From a virus, in IMG/VR virus record IMGVR_UViG_3300044634_002329, positions 55,986-119,985 of that record: a DNA stretch of 64,000 nt; one strand, written 5' to 3'. How positions within the stretch are numbered: position 1 is the first letter of the stretch; every line of letters starts with the position of its first letter. The notes beneath the pieces were generated by a model. The model saw only the letters and a program-made list of their open reading frames with translations, did not search any database and was not told the origin of the DNA. Shown here piece by piece: positions 21,001-33,700 of this stretch. The position numbers were made by a program, and so were the translations under genes.

Positions 21001-21781
21001 TACATTACAACAAGCAGCATATAGTAGATTATATGAAAACATGTTTGGAGTAACTCCAACTATACATATTTTCCCAATTGAAAGAGAATCTAATAAAGAT
21101 ACTGAACAAGTTTTAACAGCAGGTAAACCAAGCAACCCTACTTTGTTTAATAATATTCAATATGAAATAGATCCAGAAACCGGAAATTTTGTACTAGATG
21201 CTTTTGGTAATCCTAAATTTACTATATTAGATAAAGGAGTAAATTCAAATAAATTTATACCTTTGTATATAGAGACAGTTCAAGATAGAATTAACTCTGT
21301 AATACCATTAAAAGCAGTGGCAACGGCTACTGAAAATGTAGTTGAGACTCCTGAAACTAATGAAGAAGAAGAAACACCTACAAAAAAGAAGAAGTCTAAT
21401 TTTGTTAATGATAATCAAAATGATCCATATACTGTAGGAACTATGGTATATGATGCAGATGGTAATTCATATCAAATAACAAGAAGATTTAAAAATGGTA
21501 ATGTGACTATTATAGGTTCAGATAAAACAAAGATTAAAATGACTATGAAAGAACTTGAAGAAAACTATAAACTTGAAAATGAAGTTTATAATCCAACATC
21601 ACCTACAGGAGAATACAATCTTACTCCTGAAGAAGATGAAACTCTTAAAAAATCACAAAACACTGTTAATGAATTTATTGATAGTGACACATTAGAAAAT
21701 AAAGCATTTGAAGAAGCTTTAACAGCTAATGAATCTGACATTAAAAATAGTCTATTTAATAAAATTATAAATTGTCAATAA
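15086..21781 (+). CDS. Giant virion protein with C-terminal PD-(D/E)XK nuclease domain
   Basis: A 2231-aa protein at the head of the giant polymerase block. An amphipathic or hydrophobic segment lies at about residues 220-275 and another around 570-600 (FASGFFMGTLASP). Long Lys/Glu-rich helices and coiled coils fill about 680-1620. Near the C-terminus a RecB/Cas4-like PD-(D/E)XK core is readable: E1926-I-D1928, D1942-I-K1944 in VDIKTG, and a following helix FTLQQAAYSRLYE carrying the Q...Y signature. The catalytic D, D and K appear present, so the nuclease may be active. The stop overlaps the next ATG (TAATG). In crAss phages the proteins in this position are packaged with the RNA polymerase; that is family knowledge applied by synteny. 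Confidence 0.7.
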   Translation: MATTNEETFSSLDPLGPEYGNINQPTLDNQGLSAFEGERIRDKQINFPTPQRFTPIAPGLNNLESPNQNVRRNVVNSAPNKPGINKNSSHQDLVNGINAKLRAKIQTNQDKNSYAKIYSYDAGPDANAFYKRYQAYGQETFDKIGFSPLRDNEALFNSRTTMWDDHVRMMKHSFWPLFSQGFTAGPKSLMKMFSGDFTSSDLEESKAYEEAAAIGQSNKGGIGGFTNNLLMNFAYSAGIMTEAVVEEVAGILLAPETLGASLFLTTANNLRKVGKIAKGVDRAIDGMKAVNTTLKSVDNFSSAKKFWESTKALSSSSFNPLKNTLQGFKDAQGTLKIGSEINNFTNLGKAYKTAGGFYKDVRNINMALSEARLEAGTVENKIYDNLYNEYYKEHGTSPDDAQQYEMIKQAKKGAVNTLYWNTALIYGSNTITFPNIVGPKGGLNNFMKNTVKELQTVEGGKFGKLGSIVYDKAKKQFEFQANDFKTYVKNWAKQPVYKSLKSTLGYTKANFTEGVQESLQEIISGANERYYTDSFKSPVIQSHTYAKGISQYNSMTQGDYMMAEAKKQMSSQGLETFASGFFMGTLASPINKSFDFLSVGYNRMFKPEVFQQYKAEKEKIATDTVKKLNEIDMKDFFDTRMFNYGVQDAVSSIKKTGTTKEAHDADHDGFMSQMDMLMRTGTLDVFKDKLKEMQQMSPEEVEENIPTIPKEEAKKYQARIDDTLTKIDRIEKRRDYYNQKFPNPVDIENVDASNVMQYEDDVALHYAWNDAIKHAVYFNETFEDTMQRKKDIVSRYLSKTPLKGMSQIDSEVLFDGNKLNNEIMMLTDEVAALKDLDDPQSKKQLKEKSKKLEAYEILSDASNNFKNFFNRYDNTEKLKAKLQKEKGEKPVTDEELEKALDEQYGEFSEENIGLYYANYANGYKKYLKMISNDDDMLFDQDIQESFILLADHHKLDKESRKLMSYVNLLHDPNGFIQQVERTKEWMKDLYRRRESYYKEMVDRELDNVEDNTLMNALADVGIYMSAEDYANYSDNGIPPKEFVDNVNKMVYKRGTQKYNEIYNEYLEKKDSLKASKVKKKTGTSTLKDTFNKKLEEINKKEQEELNALAKSKTRADVKTFETNSINITDTEFIKSQLEPEQYVELKYPENPKLNKIFFLDKDGVLKYDDVNGVPVDELDADFTQSGAYEATVFKYTEAVDPELKKEIQDKYQKQRDEILKEYNKDITYEGEEGEFTPIPENVTGDQIKKEHANFYQKEILPLFNAYLEKTYPDINDRLNIFEEEENEILTEFIKTPDIQAIIKAYNVKNSPVEDKADYILEFKGVKTDTSKASIDDLKALIIKIENEIESLKNNTTTNFSKNIIELETELTNLRGVIKGRAQKKYTPEQKAAIENVKRLQALNKKSVEAGVVLEQDDTVTGLKKGAIAYRINGKFHRRVSNVVDKLKKEGYNYTSEKDVRDAYAETIEVEGLTNDSVDKFIDELIKRNIAGSDGIFFEKLRSRLKSMVVEPVDVQIKNLQKQIAELNTKIADAKLKDETVKEQQYITAKEKIAEEIIALEMSQPSNDQSDIEAKKAELKKQIEALPDDMIYGAHVTQDQVAQDIFNSQFEYSLGTGLQGTIGLTSKKGLLTLMNNLLDGNSPHRNQFGVFITAWPKSEFGETTINNKVDLDKIESDMLDNYPEMSEGKIPTKFNFGYFKNGKLFTNNDKTVTEEPVTPGQNKTNHDDIVKMLDSNLKVKGVINQVEGSTGVSMSLDYWDKNKKVIFYNHDRTVTPEDYGKEVELRLIPVYQTEDGKVFNNAIEVWQGDRFLGLVAETDYVTPKEEKNLVEDVLELISENTYADSRTAGNYIDKAVKDLFSKGIQPKFVEGAITREAYDSLFGPDGYLTELKNQADNGDIFIASDNLVVWDSDIILPNKAKDRIAGEIDLLIVDKDGTTRIVDIKTGEQRTWNIFNSTQTKENTPVFAKRESFTLQQAAYSRLYENMFGVTPTIHIFPIERESNKDTEQVLTAGKPSNPTLFNNIQYEIDPETGNFVLDAFGNPKFTILDKGVNSNKFIPLYIETVQDRINSVIPLKAVATATENVVETPETNEEEETPTKKKKSNFVNDNQNDPYTVGTMVYDADGNSYQITRRFKNGNVTIIGSDKTKIKMTMKELEENYKLENEVYNPTSPTGEYNLTPEEDETLKKSQNTVNEFIDSDTLENKAFEEALTANESDIKNSLFNKIINCQ

Positions 21782-24700
21782 TGATAACTTGTCCTATTAA
21801 TGATCCAGAAATTGTAAGTTTATTATATAAACTTATTGTAATTAAATTAAATAATTTTTCAAGTAATGAAACATTTGATCATGAAGCTTTTTTAAAAGAA
21901 TTATATGATGAAATAGCTGATAAAACTTCACCAGAAGTAGCAGCTAAATATTTACAGTCTGTACCAAGGTTACTTAGTTTAGCTGCTATTAAAAGGTTTG
22001 AAAATATTGATATTGATACAACTGCATTAAATAAATTAAGTAGAAAATTTAAATCAGAAACTGGTATTGCTGAGATCATTCAAACATATTCTACTGATTC
22101 TGATGAAGAGTTACGTAGAAAAATTAAGGAAAAAGAAGATGCAGAAAATAAAATACCTGTTGAATCAACTAGTGATCAACCTGTAATATTATTACCAACT
22201 AGATTTAAAGCAGCTTCTGCAGCTTCTGGAACTTTACAACAATTTGTAAAAGTTGACCCTAAGAAAAAAGGTCAGCATGATGAAGTAATTATTGAGACTA
22301 TTGATCCTGAATTAGAAACAACAATAAATGTTACTAATAAAATAAATGACTTACAAAATACTACACTACCAGGTGAAGAACTTAAATATCAAGGTAAAAC
22401 ATTAAGATTAAAAGTACAAGATGTTGTTGGTTTTAGAAAAGAATATTCTGATAAATTAAGAAAAAATGATGAAGAAAGTTTAAAAAGAAGTTCTGCTATT
22501 CTTGCACAAGGTAGTAAACTAGGAGATGTTATACCTATAAATGCACAAAGTTTATTAGTAATTACTGATGATAATGGTAATTTCTTATACTTTGATAAAG
22601 ACGGTAACATTACTGATGAAGCTAATGGTAATATTGTATATCAATTTTTAAGACCTGTAAGAAAAGACGGTAAAGAATATACTGTTACTAATGTATATAC
22701 AACTGAAAGTAGTGTTGCAACTCCAGAACAAATTGCTCAACAAACATATGATCAAAATTCAGATATTGATTATGATGCATATGTAAAAGCAATAAAACAA
22801 CAACAACAAGAAGAATTTAAAGCTCTTTATGGCATACAAGAACAAATTAAGTCAGGAGATAAAACAAGTATATTACTCCCTATTACTGGAGTATCATCTG
22901 GTGTACCAAGTAATTTATCAAGTACTATCATTTATTTAAATGAATTATCAAAATTTCCAGGACTTGATATAGCATCAATATTAACTAGTATTAATGTTAT
23001 AACATCTGATACAGCTAGTTTTAAAAAAGGTCAAACAACTGTACGTATTAATGGTGGTGAATTTAAGATTAATAATCCTAGAATGAATGAGGAATTAATG
23101 TCTGAAATTGCCGCTATGCTAATGGATCCAAACCCTCCTGCATCATTAAAACAAATATATCTTAATCAATTTATTGATACAACAAAAGATACAACACGTA
23201 GAATTCAATTTAATTCTATTGACAATACAATTGAATTATATAAAAAAACATCTACTAAAAATTCTTCAGGAACTTATACATTTGGTAAAGTAATTAACCG
23301 TACTATTGATTTAGAAAAACTTAAAAATAATGGATATACTGAACAAGAACGTCAAGATCTTGAAAAAGATATATTACAATATTTAAGAGAAGGTTTTAAA
23401 AATGGACCTACATTAATTAATATCAACAGTAGTTTAATTAAAAATCAAAAAGAATTTATTAGATATAATAGAGATACTAAAGAACCATACTCAGGTGACT
23501 ATTTAGAATTTATATCTTCTTTTCCTGCAGAAATTAATTTGATTAATGCAGATCCAGGTATTTATAATAGATCAATAGAGTTTGCATTTCCAGGAAGTTT
23601 TATTGATGACTTACAAAAAGCTGATAAAAATTTAAATAATACAGAAGGAGAAAACTTAAGCTTTGAAGAAATTCTTAAAAGAAAAGAAGAAGAGGACAAT
23701 AGAAATCCTGTTAAAGTAGAAGCACGTGATATTATTGCTAATTCAAAATCTGAAGAATTTTTAAATAAAGTTAAAAACTATCCAGGTAATACTAATATTA
23801 ATCCAACAGATAATTTTCTACTTGTTGCATACTTTAAAGCAGCTATTAAAGAAAAAAACTATACAAAAGAATTTGCTAATAGTATTAAGAATGAAATTCA
23901 AAGTCTTTTACCATTAAATCCTTTAAGTGTAGAACAAGTTAAAATGATTGAAGATGAGATTGATGCTATTAAAGAAGTACCAAGTCCTTCTCAAACTCAA
24001 GCAGAAATCAAAGATCAGGTAGAAGTACCGGGTGCTCCTGATCCGATAAATAATGCTACTACTAATGGGATGTTTACTGATAATGATATAGATGATGATA
24101 TCTTTAAAGGTTTATTCAGAAGAGGTTCTAAAGATGAAAAGATAGCTAGAGAAAAAGTTATTGCAGCTAGAACATGGTGGAATAGTCCTGAGTTAGCTCC
24201 TTTAAGAAAAGTTATTAGTCTTGAACATGTAGCTAACTTAGTTAACTCTGATGTATATGCTTCTTTTATTACTAATGCTAGTAAAATAGCAAACCCTGAT
24301 GGGACACTTGGTAAGATTACTGCTAATACAGCAAAAGGATCTGTATTTCAAAACTTAACTATTTACCATGAAGCATGGCACGGATTCTCTCAATTGTTTT
24401 TAAGTAAACAAGATAAAATTGATTTGTATGAAGAGTTAAGAAATTATACCACACCTAAAGGTGCAACTCCTTATGCTACTAAATCTTATTTGGAACTAGA
24501 GGAAATGTTAGCAGAAGACTTTAGAAACTATGTTAAAACCGGTAAAGCTAAAGCATCTTCTCCTAAAAGAAATACTTTGTTTAGAAGAATGGTGGAGTTC
24601 TTAAAACAATTATTTGGTAAAGGATTAAAAAAATTCAATAACAAAGATGTTCTTATTAATAGCCTTAATTCACCAATGGCTAAAGAATTATTTGACAAAC

Positions 24701-27700
24701 TTTATATTGGAGATATTAATAAATATACACCTTTAATTGATAACTCTATGTTCTACTCATTAGATAGAGGAGTACCTAGTGTCAATAATAAAAGAAATGT
24801 TGTATTAAGTAAACAAGATTCAACACTTGCTGTATCTTCTATAGATGGTATTTTTAGTCAAATTTTAAATACTATTAATGAAAAAGCTAGAGTTGCAGGT
24901 AAGTCAGGAGCTAAAGGAGCTAATATTGCTGTATTTTTAGAACCATCAAGAAGAGCTGCATTATATGTTCAAGCTAAAAAAGAATTAGAATCTAAATTAA
25001 AAATAGAAAAAGATAAATTAGCTAAAGTAGAAGGTATTGTAAACTTTAGTACATTAACAACACTACAAGAAATTAAAGATAATGCAGCTGGTGTATTTGT
25101 AAACTCAGAAGGTAAGAACAAATTTATATTTTTAAAATCTCAAATTGATGATTTTACAATATTAGAACCTTCATTAAAAGCTAATGGTGATAGAGTTAAA
25201 GGAGAAAAATACCACGGGATTAAAATTGTATCAGACTTTTACAAACATAAAACCATTTTAAATGGTAAAGTTCCTGCTGATATTATGGTTGTAACTTCAA
25301 TGGCACAAGCTGAAGAACAATTAAAAAATTATATTGATGGTAACTCAAAAGCTTATACTAAAGTAATTGATAATAAATTAGAAAATCCAGTATTATTAAC
25401 AGAAGATCAAGAATTTATTCAAGACAATATTAGAATTCTACAAACTATGCTTGACAATTACGGAGATGAAAACTCTGGATTGGTTAAGTATCATATGGAG
25501 AATAGTGACTTTGAAATATCTAAAACTAAATATGAGTTAGATGTTATTGATGAAAACAATGATGAAGCTATTAGTGAAAATGATTTAGAAAATTCAGGAA
25601 GAGATATAGAAACATTTAATGATGTAAAAAAACATAAACAGTCTTTACTTCAAACGATGAGTAAAGAAACTACTATGTTACTTAAAAGTCTTATTAAAAC
25701 AGATGGTAATAATGTTGTTAAAAACAGATTAGGATTTCCTGAAAGAGTTGATTTTATTAAAGTATTTAATATTGTAGCTAAAACTATTGGTGGAGTAAGA
25801 GATAGAGAACTGGCTTATAATTTATTAAAAGCTGAAGCTTCAAAGTTTCCTGAAATTCAACAGTTAATTGATTTTAAATATCCAGATCCTAATACTAAAA
25901 ATTCATATGAATTTGATATTAGTAGACAATTTTTACAAGATTTTGGAAAACCAAAAGTTACTTATAAAATTGTATTAGCTGTACCAGATGAAGAATCAGG
26001 TACAATTGATTTTAAATTAGCAGAAGCATCTTTAGCAATTAGTAATATTACAGGTAGATGGCAAACAGAATTTGTTAGTGCATCACCTAGTAGATATATT
26101 AAGAAAACTCCAGATAATGAATCTGAACTTAATTTACAAAATATACTTACTGACTTTAGTAAAAAAGATGAATTAGTTATAAGTAAAGCATTTGACTTTG
26201 CTAAAGCTATAGGTATTAATCTAACTGTAAATGATAATATCAAATCTGATTTTGATTCTAAATTAGAATACTATGGTATTCCGTTTATGTTTAATATAGT
26301 TAAAGACTTTGCTCAAATAGAACAAGATTTAAACAATCCGGCTACTGCTGCATCTGTGTCATCTGCACAAAAAACATTTCTTAATAAATTTAAAGCTAAC
26401 CCTATTGAAGTTTTAAGAACAGCAGTTCCTATAAATATTTTAACTACCTTTCCTAAAGGTATTAATGAGAATACTCAAATCACTAGATTAGCTGAATTAC
26501 AAGCTAAATACGGATATGACTCAGCAACAACAGGTGTAATTACTGCAGATGGTAATACAGCTTATGAAGATGTTAATTACAGTTTTATGACAGGATTTGT
26601 AGATGCTGTTAACTCTGTATCTAACATAAGAGATTTATGGACTAAGAATGAATATAGCCACATGGCTTATTTAAATCCTAATACTAATACATTTACTAAG
26701 AACTTAAGAATATTAAATGAAATATTTGATATGCATACTGGTGCAAAAAAACCAGGTAAGTCTCTTCAGTTAATGAATGTAAATGGTACTAGTCAAATTA
26801 CAGAAGATGAAAATGGTAACTCAAATACTGAAGGTACTGTTACAGCTGACTTAGATCCAATAGGAAAAGGATTACAAGAATTACATTCTATGTTAGGAGG
26901 AGGTGTCTCTGAGTTTAATAGAATGTCTGAAAAGAAAAATGCATATGGTCTTAAAGTAGTAGGAGGTATTGTTGGTAAAACAGATCCTATTAGTTATGCT
27001 ACCAAAGGAGCAGATACAGACTTATATGTAGATGTAATCCAATTTGCTAATAATGGTAATGGAGAAATCTATGCTATTAATAATCATTTCCTTGGTTATA
27101 TCCAATCTGAATTTGACAGAATAGTTAAATTCAAAGGTAACAGACGTGAAGAGTATTTAAACTTTACAGGATTTAATAACAAAGTAAATGATGTAAACGG
27201 TGTTGAAAAATATGCAGGTGAAGTATTTAATGACTTTGATGATATCCTATCAAAAGATACACAAAATCAATTATATGCTCTTGCTGATCAATATGCAAAT
27301 AGTAATGAAGTTAATATACCTTTAGTACAATATTTAAAAACTAATTCTAAGTTATTAAAAGATATTCAAACAGATATTACTAATTACTTTGATACTGTTA
27401 CAGAAAAATATAAAACACTTTACTTTGATAAATTACCTTATATATCTAAGTCAATACTAGTAAAAGCAGGAGTACCTAAAGAAAAACTACTAACTAGAAA
27501 ACAAGTTGAAGAAGCTCAAGAAGATCCTAAAAATATTCAGACAGTTCTTAAAGCATTTATGTATAATGACTGGATTCATAGATTTGAGGTCTCCTCTTTA
27601 ATGTTTGGAGATAGAGCACAATGGAATCATGGTAAAGAAGAACAACCTAAACGTATTCCAGGAGCACAATCTGATGGTATAGGATTTCTATATGATCAAT

Positions 27701-30700
27701 CTTCAAGAGATTTTATTAATGATGTATTTAATAAAACTACTGAAACATATGGTGCCAAATTAACTAGAGAGTCTGAAGATAATACTAAGTATGATTCATT
27801 TAAATATTCAGATGTACTTAATACTGCAGTTATTAAAGATGCTCAACGTGAATCTATTTATTTAGCAGAATATCAAGCTGCATGGAAAAAAAATTATATA
27901 GAAGTAAACAATTATTCTGAAGAAGAAGCAGATAGATTAGTAGAATTAGATTCAAAACCTTTTAGAAAAGATAAAATGGATGAATCTGATGGTATTGCTT
28001 ATATGACTCTTGATGCATATAGAACATTACATAAAACAGGTAGAGGTTGGTCAGTAGCTCAAGAAGCATTGTATCAAAAAGTTGTAGCTGGTGAAACAAT
28101 TTCAACACAAGATGCTAAAGAATTTTTTCCAATTTACAAATTACATTATTATGGTTCATTAAAAAATGATTTGTTACCAGCTATGGCTATGCATAAGTTT
28201 TCTGTAGCTCCTTTAATTCCAGGTGTGTATCCTGAAACTAGTGAATTAGGAAAACTACATAAAAAAATGTTAAAAGATAATGTTCAATATGTAACATTTA
28301 AATCTGGTTCAAAAGCAGTTACATTAACTAATGGAGGGAATGTAGATAACTTATTTGCTAACAGTAATGAAAACAGTATTAATGAAGATTTTACTTTTAC
28401 TGTTAACCCAATATTCATGGCTAACTTAAAAGAAGTAACAGTTATCAATGAATACTACAAAAAAACATTACCTATTGCTACTCAAACAAGAGTAATCATA
28501 TTAGATAACTTATATAATGATGGTAAATTAACTAATTCAGATAATGCACCGTTAGTTAATGATTATAAAAATGTAGTTAGGGATTATTCAATTGTTTTAA
28601 AAGATGAATTATTAAATAAAATTGGATACTCTCTTAATGAGGATGGAAATTATGAAGGTGACATTACTACTTTTGTACAGGTATTAAGAGAAGAGTTAGG
28701 TAATAGAGATATCCCAGAACAGTTATTAAAATTACTTAACACTACTAAAGAAGGTAAATTATCTATAGATCTATCTTTACATCCTCAAGCAGAAACTATT
28801 GAAAAGTTATTATTAAGTATTATCCAAACTACATTAATTAAACAACAGACTAATGGGGAACCATTAACTCAAATGCCGTCTACATTTACAAATGGTATCT
28901 GGGATGATCAATATAAAACATTAACAAATCCTGCTGATATTGAAAGATTATTAGGAACTAATACTCTTCCTTTTTATAACATTAATAAAACTACAGGTAA
29001 AACCAACTTAATGAAAGTTGCTATTGCTTTACAAGGGGAGTATAAAAATTTATTGAAAGCAAAAGACTTAGATGGTAATGTAATTGGTACTATTGACAGA
29101 TTAAATGAATTAATTAAAGATGATAAATGGTTAGAACAAAACCGTGATGCTATTTCATTGTTTGGACCACGTATTCCTAATGATGCTACAAATACAATTG
29201 AAGGAGCTGAAGTATGGCATTTCTTTAATGAAAGTTTTGGTAATGCTATTATATTGCCTACTGAAATTGTAGCTAAAGCTGGGTCAGATTATGATGGAGA
29301 TAAGTTATTTATGTCAATGCCAAACGTTGATAAAGATGGTAACTATATTAATAAAGGAATTGATAATTATGATGCTTTATTAAAAGAAACTATTGCATTA
29401 GAAAAAGATGGTAAACTAGGTAAAGACAGATTAAAATCAGGTCAATTAATTGAACTTCAAAAAAAATATTTACAAAACTTATATCTTAAAAAATCAATTG
29501 ATCTTTTAACTCTTCCTGATAACTTTGGATATTTAACTAAACCAAATCAAACATACTTAGTTGAAAAGTATGCAGAAGATTTACAAAAATTAGGCACAGG
29601 ATATAATAGATATGAAAGTGCTACTCATGGTAGTCCAAAAAAATCTGTGGGTCCTAAAGATAAACAAAAAGATGTAGTTAGTCCTACAAGACAAAATGAA
29701 ATTAGCCATCAGTTATATTTACATGATGCTAACTTATCTTTAGAGCCTTCATTAGGTGTACAAGCCAACTTTACTAAAAGTCATGTATTATATAAAACTG
29801 TTGGTGTAAATATGCCGGCTACTTATACTACTTCATATACTAACTTTTCAGTTAATAGAGTAATTAAAAGTTTAATTGAGTTGCCTATGGTGATGAGACT
29901 AAAACATAATACTGCAATTAATGAAGCTGGTAAAGAAGTAATATCATTATCTGGAGAAAAAACTCAATTAGGTACTAGAATTACTGATATTAATTCACAT
30001 GCATTAAATGGTATTTTAGATAGAGCTAAGAACTCTTTCCCATTTGATTTAAAACTTGTACCAGAAGCTATTAATACGTTAAACTACATGCTTCAAGCAG
30101 GTGTTAGTGAAGAAGAAATTTTTTACTTTTTAACTCAACCATTAATAGTTGAATACATTAAAGATCAAAAGTTAAGAAAAAGTCCTTACTATAGTATTGT
30201 ATATGGTGAATCTAAAGGTAGTAAAACTACAGCATCTGCAAATGCTATAATTCAAAATATGATTAATGTAAAAGGAGTAGATTTTACTTCATATTTAGCT
30301 GATATTAACTTACTAAAATTAAAAGCTACATTAGAATCTTATGCTGCTTCTGCTAAAAAAAGTAAAGAAGCTTATAATGTAAAATTAAAAGATGAGTCAA
30401 TTTTATACACTCTTACACCAGAAGAAATAATTAATAAAATTAATAACGGTGATATTGATCCAACAACAATAAAAAAAATATTTAATAGTAATGCAAAAGA
30501 TGCATTTGAAGAAGTAACTGAATCAAAAGAATTGTTTACAGATAAAAATTATGCATTTACTACTCAAGCATTCTCAAATGCTTTTTTACCAGAAGGGATA
30601 ATTAATATTGACTTTTTAAAAAAACATATTAAAGATTCTAGTAGTCCTGCTGCCTTAACATTGTTTTTTAATTATTTAGAATTAGAACAACAATATGAGG

Positions 30701-33700
30701 GTATGAGTGAATTAGAAAAAGTATTTAGTCCAGATAAAATTAAATTAACTACAGCTCAACAAGTGATTAAAAGAGAAGAAGCATATAAAAATTTATATGA
30801 AAATAGTAAAGTTGATAAAGCTTCTCTTGAGAGATTAACAAAACAATCTGTTTTATCTTCTTTTAATCAAGATAAACTAATATTAGATTTAGTTACTCCA
30901 TTGTTCCCATTAAGATTAAGTAATGAAATTTCTAGTTACATTACTAAATTATTTAATGATCCAACTGAAAGTCGAAAAATTAGAAATAAGTTTGGGACAG
31001 GTATTGATGGTCAAGAATTCTTTACTAAAAAATATCAAAATGCAATTGTAGCATACATTTATCAAAACTACATGTCTAGATTTGTTAATGCTGATGGTAC
31101 TTTGACTAATATTCCGGAATCTTATAATGGTAAACCAGTACTAGTTAATAATGATATCAATACTAATGTTATTATAGATAAAGATAGTATCATAATTAAT
31201 AGTGATAGAGTTAGAACTGAGTACCAAAGAAAAGTATATTTAAGTGCAAATAAAAATGTAGGATACACAGGTGATAAATTTGCAAAAGATCCTTTTAATA
31301 CTTTAAATAGTTACTATAGATATACAATTGAAAAAGAATTATTAAGAACAAGTATTCCTATTGAAAGTTTAGAACAAAATAAAGATTTTCTTAATTTATT
31401 AAATACTTATAATACTGCAGACGAAGCATATGAATCATATATTTCTGAAAAAGCTTTAGCTAATACTTATAATAGAAGCTACATTGTTGGTACAGCTAAA
31501 TATAGTTATACTGAAAAAGTATTAAATATTATTAAAGAGTTTGAGAATACAAACTTAAAAGATAAATATCCTATACTAGCTCAACTAGCTCCTGTTAAAA
31601 CTAAAAAAGCTGTAAAATTAATTCAGTTAAATGATAAACAAATAGCTAAAGGAGTATTAGGTGAAATATACATTAACAACTTAATTAATTTAGCTAACCC
31701 TATTATTAAAAAAGTTGATGATCCTATTGATAATCAAAGAATTAGTGACGTATTTAAAGATTTTTCTTTAATGATGTTTTATCAACATGGAGTTGGTAAT
31801 AGTAAATTAGGTTTTGTAAATGCTATAGACCCTGAAGTTTATACAGAAAGTATGACTAAGTTTTCTCAACAGTTTTTAAATAACTATTTATCAGATGATT
31901 CATTGACTGATGTTTATAATATGCTAATGGCTCCTGGTAATCTATTTGGTAACTTTGAAATTAAAGATGTAGAAAATGAAAAACCATACTCTAAAGCAGA
32001 TCAGTTAACACCTTTTGAATTACCAGGATCTACTTCTCCTGTGGCTAATATACCACAAAATAAAATATCTGGAGTAGCTTCTTTTGGATCTACAGTTACT
32101 GCAAATGATGAAGTAATTAAAGTACTTGGAGCAAATGCACATTCTATAGATATGATAGAATCTGGTTTAAGAACTAGGACTACAAGAAGTGAATCTGAAA
32201 TGGCAAAATATGCTGTTAAGGTGGGAGATATCATTAAGCATTTTGGTAAGTCTGCTGATGGTTCAACTAAAACTATTTTAGCTAAAGTAACAGCAATACA
32301 TCCTAAAGGAACACCTGGATTTAAAGGTACTTGGAATAAAGAAGGTTGGAGATCTGAAGATGTAAATGTTATAGACAGATTTAAAGATGGTGCTGCAGCT
32401 ATTGAGTTTGAAATAATTAATAATAATCAAACACCAGGATCTACTTCTGTTAATAAAAAAGTTATTAAAAATGAAAAAGGTTTAATTATTATTAATAATG
32501 CAATTCCTACAGAAAAAACTATTGATATTGTAAAAAATAATAAAGATTTTATTCAAGAAACATCTTTTAAACAAACAAATGGTTCAGTATCTTGGGGTTA
32601 TGGTATGCAATGGATTAGAAGTTCTGCATTAACAGATAAACAAAAACAAGGTGTTCAAATAGGAAAACAAATTGGTGGACAAGAAGTAACAGAAGAAATG
32701 GTAAATCAACTTCTTGCTGGAACTGAAGCAAAGAAAATTAAAGGAATGCCTTTATATGTATATACTAATATTGATATAAATGGAAATAGATTACCTAATA
32801 TACCTAATGAGATAATAGAAATACTGTTAGAACAAGGTATTGATGTATCTCAATATGATGCAAGTTATAATTCTGTATATGATAAAAATGACAAAGGAAG
32901 TCTTATTGTTCATCAGGATAATACAGAATTTAACACATCTCCTATTATTACTGTGTCTTTAGGTAGACCAATGAAATTTATTACATATCAATTAAAAGAT
33001 TCTAGTAATTATTCATTTGGTACAAATGCTAAAAATAGATATGAATTAACATTAAATACAATATCTAATAAACTTGTAGCTGGTAAATTAGCTCCTGAGT
33101 TAAAAAGACAAAAGAATTTTAAAGGTGATGAAGTTATAGGTTATGGTGAACTTACTCCAGGTAATTTAGCTAAATATGCTAAAATGGTTGGAGAAGAATC
33201 TGCAGCATTAGATGCATTAGCTAATTCAATAGAAAAAATTGAAGAACATACTTTAACTAATGGAGCTGTTTTAGTATTCTCTAAAGAAAATAGAAATGTA
33301 TTTCATGAAATTATATTTGATGAAGAAACAGATGCATTACCTATGCCTAAAGGTTTTCCTGAATTAACTATTAATAAAGCTTATAAAGGTTTAGGTAAAC
33401 CAGATCAAATGGTTAAAACTAAAGACTATAGAGTTGTATTAACACTTAGAAAAGTTAACGGCACTAAAGAATTAGATGTAGTTGATACAAATAAACTTAC
33501 AGCATCTCAACCTACACAAGTTCCTACACCTATTCAACCTATAAGTGATATTGATAATAGTAATAAACCTGTATTAAATAGTCTTCCTAATAAGTCATCT
33601 ATCCCAACTATGACTTATGCGGGTATTGGATCTAGACAAACCCCACAAGAAGTTCTTAATAAAATGACTGAAGTAGCTAAGTATTTAGATGGCTTAGGTT

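Noticed and set aside
21772-21783. TTG start at 21772 for the giant polymerase protein
   Set aside because: The ATG at 21781 overlapping the preceding TAA as TAATG matches the coupling used by other genes here, and makes MITCPIND the N-terminus, paralleling the next protein. The TTG remains possible.
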